Below, in pieces: positions 1 to 11,334 of a stretch of 64,000 bases of DNA. The position numbers and the translations under genes were made by a program. Location: contig CAJNAR010000003.1 of the NCBI GenBank assembly GCA_905220665.1, positions 124,001 through 188,000 on the forward strand, written 5' to 3'. Each line of letters opens with the position of its first letter. Position 1 is the first letter of the stretch. This stretch comes from Albugo candida (Eukaryota > Oomycota > Peronosporomycetes > Albuginales > Albuginaceae). The notes under the pieces are model-generated. The model worked only from the letters and a program-made list of their open reading frames with translations. It was not told where the DNA came from and did no database searches.

Positions 1-185
1 ACCAAGGAGTAGAGAAGCTCCGATAAGAGCTCCGGCGCCAAAAGGATATGACTATGCTCTTACGAGAACAGCTAAATTTACGCGCTGGTAAGAGCCCATG
101 ATAGTTTGTGAGGTGTGCAAACTGGACCCGAACTATGTCAAGATTTCTAATTCGAGTGAAGGCAGGATACGCATCGATCCTTTAG

Positions 186-3100
186 ATGGATAAAGTATAC
201 AAGGGACTTGGAGCTGGATTTGTGCAATGGTGTCAGCTGCTTCTCGTAAAGAGTGACTTAGCTGAGCGAGCGTGTGGAATTCACTGGCCGGAGGAGTATA
301 AGGTTTCCCGATTTGGAGAATTTTCTAACGGTAAATCTGCGAGTTACTTTAACCAGCGTTTGCACAGTTGGTCGACAATAAATCCGACTTTTGGTTTCGT
401 TATGGAATAGATGTGGATTCCTATCACATTGTTTTCTCAAAGCAGCATACTATCAAGAACAGAAGGATAAAGTTCAATCGTGGAATGACCATTTACTTTA
501 TCTGGTGGACCTTCAAGAGGCGACAAACGCTGGTGAAGAATTGATTATAGAAAATGTTTTGAAGCATGCTCAACCGGAGTCTCAAGCATGGATTGTCAGT
601 CAATACAACCAGTATCTCACGGACTACTTGTCACGCTGAAGAGATTGCCTCGTTCATACAAGGATTAGAGGATGAGACAGTACGTGATCGACACACTGTT
701 CGAGAGCTAGTCAATGCAGTTACGGATACAAGAAAGTGTTACAATTGCAACCAAGCTGGTCACCTCGCTCGTAATTGTAGAAAAAAAGGAAGACCAAAAG
801 ATAAGAAATCAAGAAAAGCTCTGGATCGAGTAATGAAAACTAGTGAGCGTTTGCTGCAACAAGTTGTGATGATCTGAACGACGATGATTGAATTCTTGAC
901 ACTGGTGCAAGCTGTCATTTGGTTCGTGATGTGTCTATGATGACCAATATCGCGAGCTGTCCAACCAGTGAAGCAATTCGGCAGCGGGATGGTACACACT
1001 TGCAGCTTTCTTGCAATGGAAGCTTTCTCTTGCGAACACCTGTTGATGTAGTAGACCCTGAGATTGAGTTGTCATGTGTCTACTATTTCTCTCATCTGAC
1101 AGGAAATTTGGTGTCTTACGGGCGTCTAGTAGACCATGGATGCTTGCTTGGACAGTCGAATGAGCACCATGCTGTCCTGAACAATGGATCTGTGGTATTT
1201 TATGGAACATTGAAGAATCATGTAATGGTTGTGAATCGAACGATGAACGCCAGATATAGTTGTGACCTTGGAGATGTTGCGGTGAGTGCAGTAGCTACCA
1301 TTGAGTTTGGCCAAACTGTGCAGAAGGGTTAATAGGCGTTTTGGTCATTTAACTTCGACACGATTATGCGTCTTGCACGTACGCCTCACCCAGGCATTGA
1401 ATTGACGGAGCATGCTCAAGAGCAATGCTTAGCTTGTGCACAAGGAAAGCAGGCAAAGGCATCCCAACCGAAACAAGACACTGGTATGAGCGCACCAACG
1501 AATCGTGTTGGGGGGATGTTACGTGGCGACCTCAAGGGCCCGATCACACCGCGAGATCGCAGAGGCACCAGATACCTAGTTAAGTTTGTTAACCACACGA
1601 CCAACTATTGCCTTATTTTTCTCGCTAAAACAAAGGATCAAGCTGCGAAAAAGTTTGAAGACTTTTGATTTTTTTCGAGAAGCGTTACGATTGCCGCGTG
1701 CACGTGCTGCGCACCGATGGAGGTGGTGAATACAAAAACGTTGATTTGTTTTGTAATGAAACCGGTGTTGCGCGGCAAATATCGGAGGCTGGTAACCAGG
1801 CAGGAAATGGTAAGGCAGAGCGCATGCACCGGACGGTGATGAAATAGTTCGATGTACTACCTCTTTCTTTTTGGGGAGATGCTGCCGAATATGCGGCTTA
1901 CGTTCTCAACAGAATGCCAACCCGCTATAACCCTAGGCGGTCTTCTCCTTTCGAGATGCTAACAGGAAAATCTCCCAGTATTGTGGATATTGTCGCGTTT
2001 GGTTCAAAATGCGATGTGTCACGCGATCATAAGAAGGACTTGCGGAAGCGGCGGGTCCGAGAATGAAATGATCGTGGGAGAAAACGATGAAAAACGAAAG
2101 GATTGCGCGTGTGGCTACCTCGTGATCACATTATCATTACTACCTGTCACGTACGTCACGTCGAGATGCTTACTGACGTTGGCAATAAGCACTTGGAGGA
2201 GGTATTACGTAGAGAGGCTGAGAGTGACCCGGAAGAGCTAGCACGCAAGCATCAAGGTCAGCGTACCAGTGCAGCTAGCCAAGTGACTGAGGCGGCTCAC
2301 GATGAGCAGATTTATGCAGGGTTAACACGATCCAAGCGTACTACAAGAAAATCAGTTCGAAAAGCGGAGGCGGACATGGACTCTTTACTTCGTTTAAAGC
2401 CATGTCGCGAGCTTGATAATGCAGTCACTACGGTCATTCAAATGGATCTCACCAGAATCTGGTGACGTGGTGAATGCCGTAGTTGCTGACGTTCTGCAAG
2501 TTTACCAATCTGAATCCGCCCATTTTCCTGATCCGAAGAATTGTCGCGAGGCGATGCGCAGTCCCGACAACGAGTTATGGGAGCGTGATCAGCAAGATGA
2601 CTTAAAATCATTGCGTAGGAATATTACGTGGAGACTAGTTAAAATGGATCCTTAAGTTCCTCGCTTACATACCAAGTGGGTATATAAAAAGAAATGCACG
2701 AGTGGTGAGGAAATGGGACGTCACAAAGCAAGACTTGGTACCAAGTGCTTATGTAAGTTCTGCTAAAGAAGATGGAGTGAATATCACTCCATCTTCTTTA
2801 TCCATATTCTTGATGAATTAAACTGACGTCACGGGAGCTAAAGAGTATGCTGTGTTTACCGCCAAGAATCTTACACTTTGTTTGGATAGAAGACTTTATG
2901 GTTTAAAGCATGCTGGAAGGCTATGGCACCAGCTGCTACACACAACCTTCACCAACATAGGATTTATTCAATGCATTACGGACACATGATTGTATTTCAA
3001 GTCAGACATTGATGGCGCTACTCTTGTTGGTACCCATGTGGATGAACTCTTGGTCACTGGTACCAGTAATGAGCGTTTCGACGTTTTCTTTTCACAAATG

Positions 3101-4017
3101 GCGTATCTTAACTGAAAGACCTTGGACTTGCCGAGAAATTTCTTGGTATGCGTGTTAACTATGATTCCATGTCGGGTACAAGATTAATCCAAGCGGTGTA
3201 ATATTAAGTTTCTATCTAAAAACGGCCTCGATAAAGCTAAATCCGCGCGAGGTTCAATGGGAGGAGATTTTTTGTCTGATGATCAAGTTGGAGGAAATGC
3301 GTTACTACCGGCAGTGGGTCCCGGTACACCTGAGCACCCGACAATCAAGACTTTTCAGTCTCTGCTTGGGATTATACTTTGTATTGCTCTCTGCACCCTA
3401 CTGTATATATCTTTTGCTGTATATCATGCTTCTAGGCGTGCACATGCAACAACTTTTGGCGATTTGAAGTTGGCGAAAACGATTGTGCGATACCTGGCTG
3501 GAAGCGCTCATCTAAAGTTAGTCATGTACCGTAACGATGGACCGGATCTACCACTCCGCATCGATTGTTTTACTGATGCTGACTTTGGTGGAGATAAGCG
3601 AGACAGGAAGTCCGTTACTGTCGGAATTACTCGAATTAATGGATCGAAGTTGGGATGGATTTGCAAAAAGCAATCGGCAGTGGCGTTGTCGACCGCTGAA
3701 TCTGAATATGTGGCTGCGTCACTCGGCGACAAAGAGCTTCTTGGTTCAGAAGAGCTGGCGGGAGAGACTTCAAGTTATGCTCTCTGTGATCATGAAAATG
3801 AACAACCAAGCTGCTATCAAGCAATTTGAGAACGAAGCGAGTTTGAGCCAGGCCAAGCATGTGGATGTGCGTCTCAAGTTCATTGGTGATTATACCGTAA
3901 AGATACTATTCAACTTAACTATATGAACACGCACAATATGCTAGCTGACATCCTGACGTAGCCAATTCCAGCGCCTCGACTTCAAGCTTTGCGTGCTGCT
4001 ATTCGTCTCGAGTAGGC
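186..4017 (+). pseudogene. Copia gag-pol polyprotein, multiply frameshifted
   Basis: The coding remains of copy 1. Gag runs to about 877, with the CCHC knuckle near its end. The protease follows with DTGA, but a TGA sits just before it and a frameshift follows. Integrase keeps the third catalytic Glu in NGKAERMH. The RT part is most eroded: it can be followed only in pieces between 2460 and 3240. RNase H is the longest readable stretch. The frame ends near 4015 with a short tail typical of Copia pol. The polyprotein would normally be cleaved by its own protease into capsid, integrase and RT-RNase H. No continuous frame remains. Confidence 0.88.
2765..2799. repeat. Perfect 16-bp hairpin inside Copia pol
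   Basis: Left arm 2765-2780 and right arm 2784-2799 are exact reverse complements around a 3-nt loop. It lies where the reverse-transcriptase frame breaks, so it probably arose by a snap-back template switch in the element rather than being a functional terminator. Pairing is seen directly; origin is inference. Confidence 0.8.
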
Positions 4018-4035
4018 AAACGCCCTGGGGAGGAG

Positions 4036-4180
4036 TGTTGGAAGATAGTATCTGATCGAGTGAGATGTTTCAGGTCTCTGGCCGCCTCGGTACCACTTCT
4101 GACAGGATTTGATGATAATTGTCAACCAGGCGACAGAAGACGCAGTACGGTGTGAAATGATGCAGGTGACTTACTCTGCA
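4036..4180 (+). repeat. 3' LTR of Copia copy 1 (right edge approximate)
   Basis: Begins TGTTGGAAG directly after a purine-rich tract (GGGGAGGAG), the layout of a polypurine tract plus LTR. The start matches the first nine bases of the LTR of the second Copia element. The right edge is set at ...TCTGCA because that gives 145 bp, close to the 146-149 bp LTRs of copy 2, and because Gypsy-like minus-strand coding resumes just beyond. The end is an estimate. Confidence 0.55.
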
Positions 4181-5515
4181 AAAACACTTCTTTAAAGAAC
4201 TTCTTAGCGTGCATCAAAAAATTTCTATTAATTCTCTGAAACGGTCAACAGACTCAGCTTTGGCACCTGCGATTTTTGCTTCTTCTACTTTCTTCTCCAA
4301 ATGCTATGAACACGATCCTTCTGTGTATCCATGGGCCTCACTTCTGTTGTCAGTGAACATTCTTTCTGGGTTCCACTTCATCATCGAAGAGTTTATCTTC
4401 AAAAACTAGCAACGAGTTGCACCCAGGAGTAATTTGACTTGCTTCCTTCTTATCCCCCACATATGTTCTTCTTTTCTCTGGCTCCTTCCAGAATCGCCAT
4501 CACTGAATAGCCCATACTCTCCATAAAATGTCTATCCATTATAAGTAATATTGAGTCGTCTTCCTCATTAACGAGCATTTTCAAGTTTCTCTACACCAGC
4601 GGTCTTCCACTTGTGTTAAACTCCACACACTGCAGAAAGACACTTCGTTTCACCCAGAAAGGTGTCCTCCCCACGCTTTCGATCTTCACTGGGTTTTTCA
4701 ATTTCTTTATCGCGAGAAATTTCTCTTTTAAAAGCGCTTTTACAAGACTCACTGATGCCATACGACAATCCGAACCAGAACCCAGTAACGTGCTTACGTT
4801 TGCAATTCCATCCATTGTGGTGTTTACCTCGCCGCTGGAGTATTTGACTGATTTTCTTACTCTTGTAACGACATCCATCTTTTTTTCGTTCTGTGATTGG
4901 CGTTGTCTCAGTAGTCCTTCCGCTTCTTCAGGCTCACAATTAAGACGGAATACTCCGCACTTCAACACTTCACCAACACTTGAAATTTGATCTTGCGCTC
5001 GAGGTATTACCAATACTTTTTTCATCTCGTATCTGGCGAAAAATGCCGGAATCCTTATCCAATATTCCTTCGCGGAAGCTCATGCGCCTTTCGGCCCTCA
5101 CAGCTTTCATATCCTTATATTCACATCTTTGTTGCATAGTATCCTTCATTGAATCCGACTCCCACTCCATGAAAATTTTCAACAGCTCCTGACAACACTT
5201 GCAAAATATCACAGCGTTTTTTTTCTAAGTTTTGTGGATATTCATCTCGAGATTTTCCACAATTTTTCATTTGAATTTTGGAGAAGACTAAAGGATCGAC
5301 CGTCCACTTGACAATGCGTTTTGGATCCGCAAGTTCCACATATTCTTGCAATCCGTGCGGATCCAAAATTTGTAAATTTGTTTCCTCAACCGCGATATTC
5401 TTGATGCTGCATCCGTTAGCGTGGTATCCATTCTTACTTCACGCATTTCTTTATCGATCTTTGAAAAATCTCCATTATCCGGCTCTCCCGCTTCCCGAAA
5501 ATATTTTAGCCCGTC
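4181..5515 (-). mobile_element. Gypsy-like retrotransposon remnant, distal part (gag, protease-like, start of RT)
   Basis: On the minus strand, reading from 5515 down, a gag-like frame contains YFREAGEPDNGDFSKIDKEM, then EYVELADPKRIVKW and a charged stretch. Lower down it becomes a retropepsin-like segment ending in DDSILLIMDRHFMESMGYS, followed by an acidic linker and ESVDRFRELIEIF, which resembles the region before RT in oomycete Gypsy elements. Several frame changes and stops are present. The upstream part lies beyond the Copia insertion at 9904-10256. Gypsy assignment is by resemblance only; no RT catalytic motif survives in the window. Confidence 0.55.
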
Positions 5516-5661
5516 TGTTGGCAGGTGAGCGAAGATGGCCGCGTTCCAGAGAAATTGCCGAAACCGAGGTTTTATTCCTCGGAAAACATCCTAACCAATC
5601 GTTTAGACTAAGTACCAAGCGCGACTAGAAAGCTAAAGCACATTATTTACTCCTTCCAACA
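5516..5661 (-). repeat. 3' LTR of Copia copy 2
   Basis: 146 bp, TGTTGG...CCAACA on the plus strand. It aligns along its full length with 9755-9903 (shared GCAGGTGAGCGAAGATG, CAATCGTTT, AAGTACCAAG and GAAATCTAAAGCA-like blocks). The adjacent purine tract on its inner side marks it as the 3' LTR for the minus-strand element. Confidence 0.9.
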
Positions 5662-5789
5662 TTCCTTTCTTTCTGGTTGCACTTAAAATTGTGTCATCCT
5701 CAACTTGCATCGTTCGATCCCGTAACTGCTATAATTCTCTTAGCTAAAAATCTTGTTGCTGGAAACGCCTTTGTCTGCATGTCGGCTAT

Positions 5790-8700
5790 CATCTTTGATG
5801 TATGCACGTACCCTGGCGCGATAATTTGTTTTTTGCCATGTTAACTCTGACGAATTTCAGTAGGACGTCGATATGTTTCGCCTTGATTGAAGTAGCTTCG
5901 TTGAAAAAGTGACTGGTAGCCGCCTGGTTATCCACCCACAAAATCATTGGCGCCTTCCATTTGACGTTCAAATCTCTTTGAATAACTCCATTGCTCCAAG
6001 TAATTACACCGATGCCTTTGATGCTGCTACGAACTCCGCTTGCATCATCGATAATGCCACTGAGTGCTGCTTCTTGCATGACCAGCTGATTGACATTCCA
6101 TTCAAAATGAATGCTGTACCAGACATGCTATTTCTGGCTTCATCATCCGCCGCATAACCAGCATCTGAAAACGCCTCTAGAGTGACTTCTCTGGGATTGG
6201 TGCATACTTCACCACCCAAATAGAGCTTTAGACTTTTCGTAACCCTGATATACTTCCCCACTATGACACCTAACGCCCAGTCGGCTTCTGTTGGTGAGCG
6301 AGTACGTCTCGTCAGCTTTTGAACAGCCCAACAGATGTCTGGACGAATGCAGCGCGCAAAACATAAAAAGGGCTGCTCGCCAAAGAATGGAGCTTCTTGA
6401 TAATTGGCTTCTTGACTGAACGCATCTCCAAGCGAACCGAATTTGAGGTTGTGCTATCGCTGTAGTCTTGACCAATGGGCATGAGAACCGGATGTGCTTC
6501 ATTCAGATCCATTTTCGTTATCAATTCGCATATGGACGGTTTTGATACAAAGAGTATCCGTCTTCTTCGCTGTACTTAACTCACATTCCCAGGAACTTGC
6601 TGACGGGTCCGAGATTCTTAATAAAAGACTTGAAATACTATCAAATGTCGACTCAATTCGTATAAGACTTGTCCCCGTTATCAGTATATCGTTGGCATAT
6701 AACCCCGAAACCGTAATTCCATTTGTGCTTGGTCGTAATATAAACATGAGTCTGTGAGACTTTGCTTGAAACCTGCATCGCTCAGCTTTTCATGCATAAG
6801 GTGACTCCATTGAGCCGTCCTACCTGTTTCACCCCATAAAGACTCTTCTGTAATCGTAGTGACACTTGATCACGGCTCGTAACGCCGATTTCATCCAGCT
6901 TGGAAATCGATATTCCCATTCCTTGAGGCACGTGCAAGTACAAGTCCATGTTTTTTCTATTGAGGCCTCCACGTACGCTTTAGATACGTCATCATGCCTC
7001 ACTGGTATTCTCCATATCCTTGCCAAGGCTATTATGAGCTTTTCTGTCCCTAAATCCATGACTGCTGCAAATGCCATGTCGTAGTTGACTCTGAATACTT
7101 GTTCGCTCCCGCAGGCAACCATTCTAGCCTTGAACCGTTCCAGATTCCCGTTTTCGTTCATTTTTGCTTGAATACCCACTCGGTATGTAAGGCTTTAATC
7201 TATTTGGTTCTTGGTACAATGGGCCGTGTTTTTAGTGAGTGAGGCTAGTTCTGCATCTGCAGCCTCCTTCCATTCAACAGGCTTTACTGATTTGATTGCT
7301 TGGTTGTACGTCTTCGGATCCGGCTCAATCATCACTGAAACGATCTTTCGAGCCGAAGCTTTCCCTCCTTGGTTTCTGGTAACCATATTGTTTCTTATAT
7401 TCTTCTTGATGAGATTCGCTCGCGTTCTTGCAGAAGTTGTGACGGATGCCCTTACAACGACGGTATCCTCATGAGCTTTCACGTCAACATCTGTCAAATC
7501 CTGTTGACGTCGTTTGAAATTTCCATTTCCATTTGCTCCTTTCAGCGTTGGCTCCGCGTTTGAGATGTGCTGAGTAATAATGACAATCTTTGATTTGGGT
7601 ATATACCCTTCGTACCCTTTGATTTCATCGCAATTTTCGGTAACAATGCCTCGTTTACTTCGCTTTGGGAAAGAATTTTTTCCAGTCCGAATTCGAAGGA
7701 AACAAGGTGAGTCGAATGTTACGACATCAACAAGACTTGTATCCTTCCCAATCTAAACCTTCAAAGAGATTTTCATCCTTTATTCGCTCTGGTTGGGCTT
7801 CTATCAAGGATATACGTCACATATTAAGCGGCATCTCCCCAAAAATACAACGCCATAGAGCTTCCAAATATCATAGAACGCACCAGGTTTATGAAAGCCC
7901 TGTGCATTCGTTCAGCTTTCCCATATTCGACCCATGGTTTTCGGCCTCACTGGTTTGTCTTCGTACTTCCTCTTCTTTAAAAAAAAGGTCGACATTTCTG
8001 TGCTCAGCATCGCCATCAGTTCGTCAAACATGAATCTTGCAATCAAGTCGTTTCTCGAAGTAAATCAAAAAATCTTGGAACTTCTTAGCTGCTTCATTCT
8101 CAGTCTTGGCCATGAATACCCGACAATAATTCGATTTGTAGTCGATGAAATTGACCAAATATCGATTTCCCCGTCGTTCTTGAGGCGTGATCGGACTCTT
8201 CAAACCACTGCATACAACTCCACCAATTCGTCCGTTAATGAGTTCATACCGGTATCTTTCCGAGACTGTTTTTCTTTGTTTGCTTTCTTTCCGCGCAAGT
8301 AATGCATTCCAATCGATCAATCTCGATCCCTGATTTCCGAAGCTTTGCTATACAATCAATAGTATCGTAGTTCAGATGAACAAATCATTAATGTAAGTGC
8401 AGAAGATTTCCCATCTGATTGTTTGTTTTGTTCACGGACTCAATTGGAGCGAGTATATCCACCATAATACTGGATACGCGTTCTCGACTTTCTTTCTCGA
8501 TAGCGAGAACTTTCTTGATCATATTAACTTCGACCACGATCGCATCATCAGACGTACGCTGAACAACTCTTGATCCATCTGCTTGATACGCCAATTTGCA
8601 TCCTTTTGCCTCCAACTTTCCATACCAGACAATGTTCCAAGGGAGGTGTTCCGAATGTTGCACATCGTTCAAGAGAACATTCCTCGGGAAACGGTTTACT

Positions 8701-9650
8701 GTTGCGACAATCTTCGCCGATCCTGTCCATTCCATCTTCATTTCCTTCCCATTTGGAAGTATGCATGATTCGTTGCTACGATGTTGTAACATGTTGATAT
8801 CCTTTACGAGATGCCTGCTCGACCCGCTGTCTAATATCCATACTTTCTTCGTTTGTTCCAGCATAGTACTTTTGCATCCAATGCCTAAGACTATGTCTTC
8901 GTTGCTGGAGGAGCTCTGTTTCCGGCAATACTTTTCATGTGTCCATCACTTTTGCTGCAATTGTAAAAGTTCATTTGCTTCTTCGGCTTGGATTCCCTTA
9001 TTGCACCGATTTGGTCTCGATTTTATTGCTTCCGACTGCTTCACTGACTTCCGACAAGAATAAAAAGGCTCTCTACAAGAAAGTCACGTCGATTTTTTTG
9101 CGGTAAAAAAAATGTGTTGCCTGTGTTCGGTGATCTTGGGCCGAAACACTTCTTTGATCCGGTCCATCACTTTTTCAACGCTAGAGCACAGATTCATACA
9201 TTGGGTACTTGCTACTCTTAAAAAGTGAGAGCTTTCCCGCTGAGATGCCGTCCAAGGCAGTACAGCTTCACCTCCTCACTCCAAATATCGCCAGATGCTT
9301 TTGTGGCATGCGATAGTTGCCGAAAGAAACGATAAACTCATTGCGTAAACGGCGCTCTAAGTCCAGAGTAGGTTTCTTTCCCGTCGAATGGCTGAATGGC
9401 TAGCTTCATATTTCTTGCTGCTGGGAATCTCATTCGATTTATCCCATCCATCGCGTTATGTTGCATGGCATGGAAAAAACTTCTCCTAATCCCTCTTCCA
9501 AAACGCTGCATCGGTTTCACATCCAGGGATAACATTGTCAAACCCTTTCCTTGGTTACTTGGACCAGCAAATACGCTATCCGTTCGCGTGGGTGGTGCTG
9601 GTACGGGCGAGCCGACGCTCCACTCGATCACGGTTTTTTCCATCAATTCC
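5790..9650 (-). pseudogene. Copia gag-pol of copy 2, frameshifted
   Basis: Read on the minus strand from 9650. A gag fragment comes first (to about 9338), then a degenerate zinc-knuckle region near 8950. The protease has VWILDSGSSRHLVKD (about 8840). The integrase core includes RRGNRYLVNFIDYKSNYC (about 8180) and FEKRLDCKIHV (about 8030). RT pieces lie at 7179-6829 and 6747-6500, where the catalytic YVDD has become LYANDILITGT. RNase H lies at 6261-5790 (EAFSDAGYAADDEARNSMSG, then WVDNQAATSHF). Four or more frame breaks separate these blocks. The motif change at the RT active site and the frame breaks make it inactive. Confidence 0.88.
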
Positions 9651-9754
9651 CGAGTGCCTCCAGCAGCGTCATCATTCGGCCCATCTTTTACTCATCTGAT
9701 CCGTCGGATTCTTCCATGGTCTTGGTTGATGGAATCTTGGTTGGGCTTATAACC

Positions 9755-9903
9755 TGTTGGCAGGTGAGCGAAGATGATCGCGTTCCAGGACAATTGCCTA
9801 AACTGAGCTTTTCTTTTTAGAAAACAAAAATTCTAGTCAATCGTTTCTAGTAAGTACCAAGTGGGACTGGAAATCTAAAGCAGATTCTTAAGTACTTCCA
9901 ACA
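9755..9903 (-). repeat. 5' LTR of Copia copy 2
   Basis: 149 bp copy of the terminal repeat at 5516-5661, with the same TG...CA ends. In the element's minus-strand orientation it is the upstream LTR, followed at once by the candidate primer-binding site. Confidence 0.9.
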
Positions 9904-10256
9904 CAGTTTTGTTCGGTAGCTTCCATCAGGTCTTTTTCCATTTCAAACTTCGACATTTTCTCTCTCGTCCATACATCCACGCAATCTGATACTGGTATGG
10001 CGAACGGCTTGTTTAAACACGTTTCGAACGCCAGCAGCGGGTTGTAAAAATCTTGATTTAACTTCACGAAAATTCCTTTTGTACTTTGCTGTCTCCCCTT
10101 TATGCATAAGGTGCTTTGGAAGCTGGGGTGTATTTGATATCCGATTATCCCCCGAGACGTCCGTCATCTCGTAATTCTCCGTTATCCTCCGTACCCTTAT
10201 CCTCTCATCCGTCAGCTCACCATTAAATGGTCCACTGGATCTAATCGACGGAACGC
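9904..10256 (-). mobile_element. Gypsy-like remnant, proximal part
   Basis: The minus-strand frame ending at the LTR edge (about 9943-9904, KFEMEKDLMEATEQNC) continues in character with the frame that resumes at 5515 on the other side of Copia copy 2. This is the upstream half of the element that was split. Further up (to about 10256) the reading becomes stop-rich. No start codon or LTR for it could be assigned with confidence. Confidence 0.45.
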
Positions 10257-11330
10257 TAGTGTTGTTTTGGGCTCCTAAGGGTCGGACGTGATTCTCTCCA
10301 GCTCATCATGCATCCCGTTGCTGGCACTCGTTTTCTCAACGCTTAAGTTTCCTTCTTTGACGGACCTCGGCAACGACTATTGCTTTTGCTAAAGTTAGCT
10401 TTGTTCTGTCTTTTTCGTAATTTGCTTTGCACAAATCCTCCGTCAAGCAATCCAAACGACAGCTTCGTCGATTGTGATTGACTCTCGTTTCTTTGGTAAA
10501 AAAGTACGTGTATTATCTTGTTTTAAACATGTCCTTCCGAAAATCTAGAAAGAGACCTTGTACCCATATCTAGAAAACTCTCGTCCAAAATCCTAACCTG
10601 GTACGTTAGAGACATAGCTGGTTCCAACTAGATACGTAACCGGTACCTAAATCGTCAGGGGATGAGGTATCTGGCGGGTGTAGCTTAAGAACTGTAGTCC
10701 AGTCGTTTTCATGTGAAGATAACACGCAGCCCAGACTGCGATGAGAGCGTAACAAGAACGGATATAGTGTGGGACATCTATGACGATCAACTATCTAAAA
10801 GGTCGTTCGGGCTGGATCACAGCCAGTAAGATTTATCTTGATGAAACCTGGCTCTGTCACAGGGAACTAGAGATAAAAAGCTTCAAGATTACATACTCAG
10901 ATCTATGTTCAGTTTATTTTTGGCGGAGATTTCGGATTTCTCAAACCGAGAAATTTCAAGGGCTTTGGCTTGAGCAGAAAACGTTTTGGCCGGCTCAAAA
11001 TGAGCTCCAAAAATACGATAGCCAATCACAGGTTCCATTGTAGCCAATCAAATTTCTCAAAGTCTAGCCAATCAACAACATCTATACTCACTTACCACCT
11101 GTTTAAACAGTCGACCCCCGTTGCTACTTTTTTACAACTACAATCAAAGATCATATGTACAATTCATTCATTAGTTGCACCAATCACGTTGATGTCCATC
11201 ATAATAGAGTTGGGAACTCGACGGTGGCATCGGTATTTCTTCACGGCTTATTCATCTGCCTTCCCCGTTAATTCCTTCCTATATACATTCATGTATTAAA
11301 AACATTTATATGCATGGTGTCAAATGGATG
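10257..11330. other. No gene seen; contains an LTR-like dispersed repeat
   Basis: Short frames here do not resemble known proteins. The stretch 10640-10780 shares blocks (CTGGCGGG and AACACGCAGCCCAGA) with 35935-36060, listed separately. Next to the Gypsy-like remnant, part of this may be its LTR or leader, which is inference. Confidence 0.4.
10640..10780 (+). repeat. Dispersed repeat, copy A (possible LTR fragment)
   Basis: Blocks AGGGGATGAGGTATCTGGCGGG and, about 50 bases on, AACACGCAGCCCAGACTGCGA followed by GATGAGAGCGT recur at 35935-36060 in the same orientation, there with less sequence between them. Two copies 25 kb apart in gene-poor DNA suggest a mobile-element fragment. Confidence 0.55.
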
Positions 11331-11334
11331 TGAT

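Larger units (their letters stand above)
1..4180 (+). mobile_element. Degenerate Ty1/Copia LTR retrotransposon (copy 1), 5' end outside or lost
   Basis: Copia domain order is visible across several frames: a gag zinc knuckle CYNCNQAGHLARNC (737-778), an aspartic protease start ILDTGASCHLV (about 890), an integrase zinc-binding and core region (about 1340-1850, including DGGGEY and NGKAERMHRTVM), reverse transcriptase with a YVDD-like THVDELLVTGT (about 3028-3063), and RNase H (about 3435-3770, DADFGGDKRDRKS and STAESEYVAA). Protease, integrase, RT and RNase H in that order define Copia rather than Gypsy. Frames are broken by many stops and shifts, so it cannot be autonomous. A purine-rich tract runs into TGTTGG at 4036, where the 3' LTR starts. 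The 5' LTR is not seen and probably lies left of the window. The integrase resembles that of the second Copia element here, so the two are related families. Confidence 0.9.
5516..9903 (-). mobile_element. Ty1/Copia LTR retrotransposon (copy 2) with both LTRs, inserted in the Gypsy-like remnant
   Basis: Two similar terminal repeats (5516-5661 and 9755-9903), each TGTTGG...CCAACA, bound a minus-strand Copia element of about 4.4 kb. In element orientation a candidate primer-binding site (GGTTATAAGCCCAAC) follows the 5' LTR near 9754, and a polypurine tract (AGAAAGAAAGGAA) sits just before the 3' LTR at 5662. Inside, gag, protease, integrase, RT and RNase H occur in that order. The two LTRs differ by numerous substitutions and small indels, so the insertion is not recent. 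No matching 5-bp target duplication was found at the two edges. Confidence 0.92.

Noticed and set aside
4613..5628. Plus-strand frames in the Gypsy-like region
   Set aside because: They are shadows of the minus-strand gag/protease-like frames, which keep retroelement-like sequence.
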